NCBI GenBank assembly: GCA_000949895.1
Contig: JWIT01000027.1
Location: 1-50,063 of the forward strand
Direction: 5' to 3'
Source: Agrobacterium arsenijevicii
GTDB lineage: Bacteria; Pseudomonadota; Alphaproteobacteria; Rhizobiales; Rhizobiaceae
DNA: 50,063 nucleotides
Within the stretch, counting starts at the first letter, position 1, and every line of letters begins with the position of its first letter. The position numbers and the translations under genes were made by a program. A model generated the notes under the pieces. The model made no database searches and was not told the origin of the DNA. It saw only the letters and a list, made by a program, of their open reading frames with translations. Of the stretch, positions 43,138 to 50,063 are shown one piece after another.

Positions 43138-46100
43138 TGCTTGATCACCGGTGTCTGGCGCTGCGATAGCCGCAGGTCCTCGACCTGCCTCAAGGTCGCG
43201 GCGGTGCGCTCGTGGGCAGCGAGTTGCTGGGCGGTGCGCATCACCGGCCATGCCTCGGCCAGGTGCTCCTTCTCTTGGGGCTGGAGCCCCTTGGCGAGCT
43301 GCTCGAACAGCCGCCCGGACGGTTCGCGCGCGGCGTTCGGCAGCAGGCTGCGTTCACCGAAGCGTTCCGATACAGCCTTGTTGAATCCGTCGATTTCGAG
43401 CTTGGCCTCCTTGTCGCTGACCGCATATCCGAGTGCTGCGGGAAGGTCGTTGCGGTCGATCGCATCGCGCACCCGTTCGAGCACCGTGCGGGCGGACGGC
43501 GACAGTGCCGGAATGTCGATCGAGACGCGATGCCGGATTGCCCTCTCCTCCGTTTCAAGGCGCTGCATGGCGTTCGTTCGCATCTGAAGATAACGTTCGA
43601 GGTCACGCGAAAGCGCCGGCGCATTGACGTGTGCAATATCGCGGTCCTCCTTCTCCACGCGGCTGGCGAACAGGCCGGTCTTGCCTTTGAGCGCTCCAAA
43701 ACTCTCCGGCTCGTTCGCGATCTTCGCGAGCGTGGATTTCGCAGTCGCCGGATCCTTCAACGCCGCGTCGACATCGACCGCGCGGAAGGCGGCTTCGGGC
43801 TGGGCGTAGATCAGATGAAAACGGGAGGAGACTTCCTCCCATTGCTTCTTCAGACCGGGATCGGCGGCGAGCTTGTCCTCGACCGCCTGGTCGAGGGATT
43901 TCGGATGAATGGTGATGCCGGCAACCATCGGCCTGACCTCCTTCATGTTGCTGGAAAGCGATTGTTGCTGCTGAGTGCTGGAAACGAGACCGAGCTTGCC
44001 GCCGATGGCGAGCAGCCGGCTTCCGAGACGGGCAAGCCGCTGTTTCTGCCGGACCGTCCAGTCGAGCCGGTCGCGCATCATGGTCCGGGCGACGTTCATG
44101 AGGCGCAGGCCATGCGTGTCGGCGAAGCGGAGTGCCGCGCGATAGAAGCTGGCGTTCTCGTAGTCGAGCGTCGTTTCCTTCGCTGCGTCGCGCGACATGC
44201 GTTCCGTCATCCGCGACAGCGCCAGCTCGCGGATGTCGACGACCTTCCAGGTATGGCGCTTGACCTTCTTGCCGTCGGGAAGACGGACCATTTCGGAACC
44301 CTTGTGGTCGAGGCCGATGCGGTCGCCGATCTGAGGCGCCGCCTCTGCCATCGCGCGCTTCAGGTCGACGCCCCAGATGGTGTTCTGCTTCCCCTCGCCG
44401 GTTTCGAGCGTGACGAAATAGCTGTCGTGGTTCTCGGGCTTGTTCTCGTAGGGAGCCTCTCCGTGATCGACGAGAACGCCGCCGCGGTTGGTGAACTCGT
44501 TCATGCCGACATAGAGCCGGGCTGCATCACGATGACGGGTGAGCGCGACATAGGTCAGATGGCGGTCCATCGTGCCGGAGGCGAGCACCCTGACGACGTC
44601 GACCGTCGCGCCCTGCGATTTGTGGATGGTGGTCGCATAGCCATGATCGACATTGGCGTAGAGATGCTGATCGACCGTCACCTGGCGGCGACCCTCCCCT
44701 TCGCCAATCTCGGCGACAAACCTGCCGGGTGCGGCTTCGACCACCTTCGCCAGCATGCCGTTCTTGACGCCGAGCGATCCCTCGTTCTTCAGGAAGACGA
44801 TCCGGTCGCCGGCGTCGAAGCGACGCTCGCCCTCTTCTGTCCGGAAGGCGAAGCCCTCGCCGACGAGACCGCGCCCGACCAGCCTTTCGCGGGCGAGTTC
44901 GTTGAGTGCGCGCACGTCGAGTCGTCGATGGGCGAGAATGAGAGAAGACCTCGCCGGATCGTAGTCGCGGTTCCAGTCTTCGATCAGCGAGGCTATGGCC
45001 TCGTCCTTCGACCAGTGCGAATGGATCAGGTTCGCGCGGTCATAGGCTGCGAGCGCCGACCCGACTTGACGGTGGGCAAGATCGACCGAGGCGCGACGCA
45101 TCCACGCCTCGCGCTGACGATAGATCGTGCCAAGTTCGGCATAGCCGATGCGGTCGGTGATCGCGCGGAATGCGGCGCCCGCTTCGATCGGCTGGAGCTG
45201 ATCGGGATCACCGACCAGCACCAGCTTGGCCCCGGCCTCGGTCGCTGCCTGGACAAGCATCGCCATCTGCCGCGACGACACCATGCCCGCCTCATCCAGC
45301 ACCATGACGGTCCTGTCGTCGAGGCGGTCACGCTCCTGCTGCCAGCGTAGTTCCCACGACGACAGCGTGCGCGCGATGATGCCGGCCTCTTTCTCCAGAC
45401 CCTCCGCCGCCTTGCCAGCAAGCGCTGCGCCCACGACGCGATATCCGGCGGCTTCCCATGTCTCGCGGGCCGCTTTCATCATTGTGGTCTTGCCCGCTCC
45501 GGCACGGCCAACGACGGCGGCTATGCGATTGGCGCCGGCGATATGCGCAAGCGCTGTCCGCTGTTCCTGCGTCAGCCGGTCGTGGCGCGCGAAGGTCGCG
45601 TCGAGAACGGCCTTGCCGATACCATGCGAGGAGCGTCGGTCAAGCCACATCGCGCTCCGGGCCATCGTCGCTTCGAGGCGGATCAGCTCGTGCGTCGTGA
45701 ACTTCGACGGCTCGCGCTTGCCGGTTGCCAACGAGATCCGCTCGCGCTCCAGCCGCAGCACTTGCCCACTCTGCATGATGCGCGCCATCATGTTGCGGAA
45801 CAGGCCCGCATCGTCGATATAGCGATGCAGGATTTTGGCGACATCGCGCTCGTCGAAGACGCTCTTCTCGCGGGTGATGAGATCCAGCACGAGTTCGGGA
45901 TTCTCCCGGATGCGGCGGGCATTTTCCTCGCGCCGCTCCTCGTTGAGCTCAAGGCGTTCGAGCTCGGCTTTGCGTCCCTCCCCTTCGGCCTTACGCTCGA
46001 TCGCCTTGGCGCCGACGCCGAGATGAATGGTCGGCACCAGATCGATACCCTGCTTCTCGTAGGATCGCCCGTCGACGCGCAAATTGATGCCGTTGAGCGC

Positions 46101-46718
46101 CAGGTGATGGTTCATCCGTTCGAACCAGGCGTCGCGAAACGCGTTGAAGTCGTCCGTTCCGCCGGCCCATAGCTCATAGACGATCTTCCCGGCTTTCGTC
46201 CGCAGAGGTTCGCCCTCCTCGCCGATCACCGCGACCTTCTTCGCGCCAAAACCGTATTCGGTCAGCGGCCGCAGTGTCGTCATCAGGTGGATGTGCGGAT
46301 TGCCGGGATTGTCGTGATAAACCCAGTCGGCAACCATCCCTCTGGAGAGAATGTGCTTTTCCACGAAGTCACGGACGAGCGCGATATTCTGCTCGGCTGT
46401 GAGCTCCAGCGGCAGCGCCACCGTCAGGTCCTTGGCGAGCTGGGCGTCGATCCGCTTCTCGAAAGCCTCGACCCTGTTCCAGAAGGCCTCCGAAGCGCCG
46501 GCGACAGAGCGGTCGGCGATCAGCATCCGGACCCATTTCGGCGCATGGTCCGGCAAAAGGAACTCTTCGTGAAGGAGCCCAACCTTGCGGGTGTAGTCGA
46601 TGGTGCGCGCCTCACGCTCGTAGTGCATCTTCGCACAGTGCCGGTAGGCCGCCGACAGCACCGCGCTGCGGCCGTCGCCGCGGCTGACGATGCTGGCTGA
46701 GAAGTGGGCGATGGCCAC
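43134..46718 (-). CDS. traA: TraA, relaxase-helicase for plasmid conjugation
   Basis: 1194 residues. Residues 1-220 are a MobA/MobL (MOBQ) relaxase: MAIAHFSASIVSRGDGRSAV at the start and HDNPGNPHIHLMTT with the metal-binding histidines. A RecD/TraI-like helicase follows with Walker A VGRAGAGKTTMMKA (about 400-412), DEAGMVSSRQM, VGDPDQLQPIEAG and TIHKSQGATVD. The C-terminal 400 residues are Ti-specific. TraA nicks oriT and unwinds the transferred strand. The nic site lies just upstream of the gene. TraR activates the operon through the tra box at 46883-46900. Confidence 0.95.
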   Translation of the reverse strand: MAIAHFSASIVSRGDGRSAVLSAAYRHCAKMHYEREARTIDYTRKVGLLHEEFLLPDHAPKWVRMLIADRSVAGASEAFWNRVEAFEKRIDAQLAKDLTVALPLELTAEQNIALVRDFVEKHILSRGMVADWVYHDNPGNPHIHLMTTLRPLTEYGFGAKKVAVIGEEGEPLRTKAGKIVYELWAGGTDDFNAFRDAWFERMNHHLALNGINLRVDGRSYEKQGIDLVPTIHLGVGAKAIERKAEGEGRKAELERLELNEERREENARRIRENPELVLDLITREKSVFDERDVAKILHRYIDDAGLFRNMMARIMQSGQVLRLERERISLATGKREPSKFTTHELIRLEATMARSAMWLDRRSSHGIGKAVLDATFARHDRLTQEQRTALAHIAGANRIAAVVGRAGAGKTTMMKAARETWEAAGYRVVGAALAGKAAEGLEKEAGIIARTLSSWELRWQQERDRLDDRTVMVLDEAGMVSSRQMAMLVQAATEAGAKLVLVGDPDQLQPIEAGAAFRAITDRIGYAELGTIYRQREAWMRRASVDLAHRQVGSALAAYDRANLIHSHWSKDEAIASLIEDWNRDYDPARSSLILAHRRLDVRALNELARERLVGRGLVGEGFAFRTEEGERRFDAGDRIVFLKNEGSLGVKNGMLAKVVEAAPGRFVAEIGEGEGRRQVTVDQHLYANVDHGYATTIHKSQGATVDVVRVLASGTMDRHLTYVALTRHRDAARLYVGMNEFTNRGGVLVDHGEAPYENKPENHDSYFVTLETGEGKQNTIWGVDLKRAMAEAAPQIGDRIGLDHKGSEMVRLPDGKKVKRHTWKVVDIRELALSRMTERMSRDAAKETTLDYENASFYRAALRFADTHGLRLMNVARTMMRDRLDWTVRQKQRLARLGSRLLAIGGKLGLVSSTQQQQSLSSNMKEVRPMVAGITIHPKSLDQAVEDKLAADPGLKKQWEEVSSRFHLIYAQPEAAFRAVDVDAALKDPATAKSTLAKIANEPESFGALKGKTGLFASRVEKEDRDIAHVNAPALSRDLERYLQMRTNAMQRLETEERAIRHRVSIDIPALSPSARTVLERVRDAIDRNDLPAALGYAVSDKEAKLEIDGFNKAVSERFGERSLLPNAAREPSGRLFEQLAKGLQPQEKEHLAEAWPVMRTAQQLAAHERTAATLRQVEDLRLSQRQTPVIKQ

Positions 46719-46796
46719 GGCGGCGAATACTCCCGGTCAATCGGTCGAAACAAGCTGCTCGTCGCGAATAGCGGCCCCGCCAGGGTCATTGAGCAA

Positions 46797-46840
46797 CGCG
46801 TCGCGCCAGCGACGTATAATTGCGCCCTTGGATCCGCTCC
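46797..46840. other. Origin of transfer (oriT), RSF1010/MOBQ type
   Basis: A 6-bp inverted repeat (CGTCGC 46799-46804, GCGACG 46809-46814) is followed by TATAATTGCGCCCTTGG (46815-46831). The TGCGCCCTT core is the conserved nick region of RSF1010-type origins and of the Ti plasmid oriT. It sits between the divergent traA and traC genes, the known place for pTi oriT. Confidence 0.88.
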
Positions 46841-46882
46841 TTCGGAACGGCGGGATCATCTTCCAAAGTGTCGGCTTTGCCG

Positions 46883-46900
46883 ACGTGCAAATCTGCACGT
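46883..46900. promoter_or_regulatory. tra box between traA and traC
   Basis: ACGTGCAAATCTGCACGT has perfect 7-bp arms (ACGTGCA/TGCACGT) and matches the TraR consensus ATGTGCAGATCTGCACAT at 15 of 18 positions. It lies 165 bases before traA and 75 bases before traC, so a single site may serve both operons. Confidence 0.88.
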
Positions 46901-46974
46901 TCCTTCGGACGTGCTTTTGAGGAAGTCTGGCGGCGAGAACATCACCGCGAGACTTCCAGGGAGATCCGACCGGA

Positions 46975-47271
46975 ATGAAGAAACCGTCATCGAAGATACG
47001 TGAAGAAATCGCCCGCCTTCAGGACCAGCTCAGACAGGCGGAGACGCGGGAGGCCGAGCGCATCGGCCGCGTCGCGCTGAAGGCCGGTCTTGGCGAGATC
47101 GAGATCGAGGAGGCCGAACTCCAGGCAGCGTTCGAGGACATCGCCGGGCGCTTTCGCGGAGGTAAGGCAGGGACATCCGGAAGGAAAAATGCCGATGACG
47201 GCCGGACCGCCGGCGAGCCGGGCGCGACGCTCGCATCTGGCTCGGATGCGGGCAGCCGTGGCGAGGCTTGA
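46975..47271 (+). CDS. traC: TraC, relaxosome accessory protein
   Basis: 98 residues starting MKKPSSKIREEIARLQDQLR, a heptad-like coiled coil up to about residue 30, followed by a helical domain (LGEIEIEEAELQAAFEDIAG) and a basic, glycine-rich tail. It resembles MobC/TraC accessory proteins that help the relaxase at oriT. First gene of the traCDG operon; four bases before traD. Confidence 0.9.
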   Translation: MKKPSSKIREEIARLQDQLRQAETREAERIGRVALKAGLGEIEIEEAELQAAFEDIAGRFRGGKAGTSGRKNADDGRTAGEPGATLASGSDAGSRGEA

Positions 47272-47275
47272 GCGG

Positions 47276-47491
47276 ATGCACCGGACCTCATCGACCGACG
47301 CCCGAAAGAAGGACACCCGCGAGAAGATCGAGCTGGGTGGCCTGATCGTCAAGGCCGGGCTGCGCTACGAGAAACGGGCACTGCTGCTCGGCATGCTGAT
47401 CGATGCAGGTCGCCGCATCAAGGGCGACGATGCCGAGCGATCGCGCCTCACCACGATAGGGGCGGAGGCCTTTGGTCGTAACGGCGAATAG
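47276..47491 (+). CDS. traD: TraD, small conjugal transfer protein
   Basis: 71 residues from ATG 47276 (MHRTSSTDARKKDTREKIEL), the known Ti TraD length; the frame is open upstream in antiphase with traC, but that part is a shadow. The core ELGGLIVKAGLRYEKRALLL, then GMLIDAGRRI, is conserved in the TraD/MobC-like family. It is basic and probably binds DNA at the relaxosome. It overlaps traG by 20 bases. Confidence 0.9.
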   Translation: MHRTSSTDARKKDTREKIELGGLIVKAGLRYEKRALLLGMLIDAGRRIKGDDAERSRLTTIGAEAFGRNGE

Positions 47492-49427
47492 AATTCTCCT
47501 CGCCGTCGTCCCCGCCACGACGATGATCGCCGCGGTGATCCTGATGCCGGGGATCGAGCACTGGCTGGCGGCGTTCGGAAGGACGGCGCAGGCGAAGCTG
47601 ATGCTCGGGCGGTTCGGCATCGCCCTGCCCTACATCGCAGCGGCTGCGATAGGTACGATGTTCCTGTTCGCGGCCAACGGTGCCGCCAACATAAAGACGG
47701 CTGGATGGAGCGTCGTCAGCGGAAACGTCGCGGCGATTATCATCGCGATGATCCGCGAGGCGGCTCGTCTTTCCGGCATCGCCGGAAGCGTCCCCACGGA
47801 CCAGTCCGTCCTCGCCTACACGGACCCGGCGACAGCGCTCGGTGCGGCCGGCCCATTCCTCGCCGGCGTCTTCGCACTTCGCGTCGTCATCAAGGGCAAG
47901 GCTGCATTTGCCAGTCCGGCGCCGCGCCGTGTCCGCGGCAAGCGGGCCGTGCATGGCGAGGCGGACTGGATGGGCGTGGTCGAAGCGGGAAAACTGTTTC
48001 CCGATGCGGGCGGCATCGTCATCGGAGAACGCTATCGCGTCGATCGCGACAGTGTGGCGGGCATGTCGTTCCGCGCCGATCAGCGCGAGACATGGGGCGC
48101 GGGCGGCAAGTCCCCGCTGCTCTGCTTCGACGGCTCGTTCGGCTCGTCGCACGGCATCGTCTTTGCCGGCTCCGGCGGTTTCAAGACGACATCGTTGACG
48201 ATCCCGACGGCGCTCAAATGGGGTGGCGGGCTTGTGGTTCTGGACCCGTCGAGCGAGGTGGCGCCGATGGTCTCGGAACACCGGCGCAAGGCCGGCCGAA
48301 AAGTGATCGTGCTCGATCCCGCCACGCCCGCCATCGGCTTCAACGCGCTCGACTGGATCGGGCGGTTCGGCGGAACGAAGGAGGAGGATATCGTGTCGGT
48401 CGCGACCTGGATCATGACCGACAACGCGCGGACTGCGTCCGCCCGCGACGACTTCTTCCGGGCTTCCGCCATGCAGCTGTTGACCGCGTTGATCGCAGAC
48501 GTGTGCCTGTCAGGGCATACGGACGAACAGGACCAGACGCTGCGCCGGGTGCGCGCCAATCTCTCGGAGCCTGAACCGAAACTGCGCGAGCGGCTGACGC
48601 GGATTTACGAGCAGTCCGAATCCGAATTCGTCCGGGAGAACGTCGCGGTGTTCGTCAACATGACGCCGGAGACGTTCTCCGGCGTCTATGCCAACGCCGT
48701 CAAGGAAACGCACTGGCTCTCCTATCCGAACTATGCCGCCCTGGTGTCCGGCGACAGCTTCTCGACGGACGATCTCGCCAAGGGCGAGACGGACATCTTC
48801 ATCGCACTCGACCTGAAAGTGCTGGAGGCACATCCGGGCCTTGCCCGCGTCGTGATCGGCGCGTTCCTGAACGCGATCTATAATCGCAACGGCGAGGTCG
48901 AGGGCAGGACGCTGTTCCTGCTCGACGAGGTGGCCCGTCTCGGCTATCTGCGCATCCTCGAGACAGCGCGCGATGCCGGTCGCAAATACGGCATCACGCT
49001 GACGCTGATCTTCCAGAGCCTCGGGCAGATGCGCGAGGCCTATGGCGGTCGGGACGCCACGAGCAAATGGTTCGAGTCGGCGTCATGGATCTCGTTCGCG
49101 GCGATCAACGATCCCGACACGGCCGACTACATCTCGAAGCGATGCGGCGACACGACGATCGAGGTCGACCAGACGAACCGGTCGACCGGAATGAAGGGAT
49201 CGTCGCGCTCGCGGTCGAAGCAGCTTTCGAACCGGCGGCTGATCCTGCCGCATGAGGTGATGCGCATGCGGACCGACGAGCAGATCGTGTTCACGGCTGG
49301 CAACGCGCCGCTCAGATGCGGCCGCGCCATCTGGTTCCGCCGCGACGAGATGACGAGGATCGTCGGCAAGAACAGGTTCCATCAAGGCGATGCGCCGGCC
49401 AAGGGGCCGGAACCTTCCACACCCTGA
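47472..49427 (+). CDS. traG: TraG, coupling protein (VirD4-like ATPase)
   Basis: 651 residues from TTG 47472, which follows GGCGGAGG; no ATG is available at the family start. Two or three N-terminal membrane segments, then the T4CP ATPase: Walker A FAGSGGFKTTS (about 230-240), LVVLDPSSEV, Walker B LFLLDEVARLG and LIFQSLGQMREAYG. TraG couples the relaxosome to the Trb mating channel (the trb genes are not in this window). Confidence 0.95.
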   Translation: MVVTANRILLAVVPATTMIAAVILMPGIEHWLAAFGRTAQAKLMLGRFGIALPYIAAAAIGTMFLFAANGAANIKTAGWSVVSGNVAAIIIAMIREAARLSGIAGSVPTDQSVLAYTDPATALGAAGPFLAGVFALRVVIKGKAAFASPAPRRVRGKRAVHGEADWMGVVEAGKLFPDAGGIVIGERYRVDRDSVAGMSFRADQRETWGAGGKSPLLCFDGSFGSSHGIVFAGSGGFKTTSLTIPTALKWGGGLVVLDPSSEVAPMVSEHRRKAGRKVIVLDPATPAIGFNALDWIGRFGGTKEEDIVSVATWIMTDNARTASARDDFFRASAMQLLTALIADVCLSGHTDEQDQTLRRVRANLSEPEPKLRERLTRIYEQSESEFVRENVAVFVNMTPETFSGVYANAVKETHWLSYPNYAALVSGDSFSTDDLAKGETDIFIALDLKVLEAHPGLARVVIGAFLNAIYNRNGEVEGRTLFLLDEVARLGYLRILETARDAGRKYGITLTLIFQSLGQMREAYGGRDATSKWFESASWISFAAINDPDTADYISKRCGDTTIEVDQTNRSTGMKGSSRSRSKQLSNRRLILPHEVMRMRTDEQIVFTAGNAPLRCGRAIWFRRDEMTRIVGKNRFHQGDAPAKGPEPSTP

Positions 49428-49447
49428 CAGAACGAAAGGAAGCGCGC

Positions 49448-49849
49448 ATGATGCATTGGAGAAAAGACTGGTACTCGTTGATGGGGCCGTTGATGACCTG
49501 GGTGGCGTTCATCATCGCCATTCCGTTTCTCGGCGCCGGGGCGATCGTCAGCATGGCCATTCTGCCAGCGATCGGCGATACGATCGTGAAGACGGTTGGC
49601 CTTTTCTGCGCTCTGGTGCTTGGGCCACTGGCGGCGTTCACGGAGATCGCGCCGCCATTTGTGACGAGAGAAGAGGTGGCCTGGCGCAACAGAAACAGAG
49701 AGATGCTCTTCGAAGGCGATGTCGCCTGGGAAGATGTTCCGTTTCTGCCACCGGTGCTGAACCGGATTCGGTCCACAACCGGAAAACGAAAGCGGGAGGA
49801 AGAGAAGGAGGGGGCCGCTGCCAGCGATGCGAAGCCGTCCATCGCATGA
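49448..49849 (+). CDS. Conserved-type small membrane protein downstream of traG
   Basis: 133 residues from ATG 49448 (a second ATG follows directly) with AAAGGAAG upstream. Two hydrophobic helices, TWVAFIIAIPFLGAGAIV and TVGLFCALVLGPLAAFTEI, are followed by a charged cytoplasmic tail that ends in a Lys/Glu-rich stretch (KRKREEEKEGAAA). Its place 20 bases after traG suggests it belongs to the traCDG operon. I do not know its function. Confidence 0.7.
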   Translation: MMHWRKDWYSLMGPLMTWVAFIIAIPFLGAGAIVSMAILPAIGDTIVKTVGLFCALVLGPLAAFTEIAPPFVTREEVAWRNRNREMLFEGDVAWEDVPFLPPVLNRIRSTTGKRKREEEKEGAAASDAKPSIA

Positions 49850-49947
49850 CGTCCGAAAGCGCGTCCCCGGATGCCGTACGGGACCTGTATCCGGCACACT
49901 GCGACAAGCTGCTGAATTCAGGGGGAGAGGCTATCACCGGTGCATAA
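49846..49947 (+). CDS. Small translationally coupled ORF
   Basis: 33 codons (MTSESASPDAVRDLYPAHCD, then KLLNSGGEAITGA) whose ATG overlaps the stop of the preceding gene as ATGA, a coupling common in this region. It has no recognisable domain. It may be a real small protein or chance; coupling is the only support. Confidence 0.3.
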   Translation: MTSESASPDAVRDLYPAHCDKLLNSGGEAITGA

Positions 49948-49971
49948 AATCACCAATGAGCGACGCCGATC

Positions 49972-50058
49972 TCCCGGAGCTTTAAGCCGGCCGCAGGCCG
50001 CACCCGGGAGAGGGATAGGGGTTTGGGGAAAGGGTGGAGGGAACCGTCCCCTTTCCCC
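49972..50058. terminator. Inverted repeats at the right edge, possible operon end
   Basis: CTCCCGG near 49972 pairs with CCGGGAG near 50003, and GGGGAAAGGG (50025-50034) pairs perfectly with CCCTTTCCCC (50049-50058) around a 14-base loop. The second stem would stop transcription from traCDG, although no long T-run is seen before the window ends. Confidence 0.45.
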
Positions 50059-50063
50059 ATGGG

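Noticed and set aside
43212..45350. 712-codon plus-strand frame inside traA
   Set aside because: Long only because of the high-GC codon pattern of traA on the opposite strand; no motifs, and traA itself is complete.
1..50063. CRISPR arrays, tRNA or rRNA genes
   Set aside because: No regularly spaced direct repeats with unique spacers, and no cloverleaf-like or rRNA sequence was noticed on either strand.

Overview
The window is a segment of an Agrobacterium/Rhizobium tumour-inducing plasmid, or a close relative such as an Ri plasmid. The virB operon, virA, tzs, virK, virF and virH1/virH2 (virulence) lie in the same molecule as an agrocinopine uptake and catabolism operon (acc), the quorum-sensing pair traR/traM, and the traAFBH/traCDG conjugation genes around an origin of transfer. 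tzs and a long virF, together with agrocinopine-type acc genes next to traR, point to a nopaline/agrocinopine (pTiC58-like) plasmid. All names rest on protein motifs, lengths and gene order read by eye; no database search was possible.

Layout. 1-6545 (minus): virB9 (5' part) back to virB1, the VirB type IV secretion operon, with a vir box upstream. 7090-9591 (minus): virA. 10427-11158 (plus): tzs. 11500-16100: a patchwork holding a small unknown gene behind a vir box, an exported chorismate-lyase-like gene, an IS66-type fragment, a decayed hipA and virK. 16994-17932 (minus): virF. 18338-19985: an IS110-family element whose transposase has a one-base frameshift, lying between perfect 28-bp inverted repeats. 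20027-22538 (minus): virH2 and virH1 (two P450s). 22866-23550: the 5' end of an IS21-family element, which cuts off the last gene of the acc operon. 23548-32956 (minus): accR-accABCDEFG followed by NUDIX, DUF4432 and a truncated P-loop kinase gene. 33188-39781 (plus): the divergent arc-type operon, namely a leader ORF, a Na/Pi-type transporter, sucrose phosphorylase (splA), traR, a frameshifted small ORF and a soluble chemoreceptor. 39944-40252 (minus): traM. 40778-46718 (minus): traA, traF, traB, traH. 46797-46900: oriT and a tra box. 46975-49947 (plus): traC, traD, traG and two small ORFs.

How it works together. Plant phenolics are sensed by VirA, and VirG (outside the window) acts at the vir boxes to turn on virB, virF, virH, tzs and possibly two unassigned loci. 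After transformation, tumour-made agrocinopines are imported by AccA-E and cleaved by AccF/AccG. Dyads that share a TCGCTCAC half-site lie on both sides of the accR/arc intergenic region, so release of AccR should induce both opine use and traR. TraR, held in check by TraM, then acts at the tra box between the divergent tra operons and starts conjugation from oriT.
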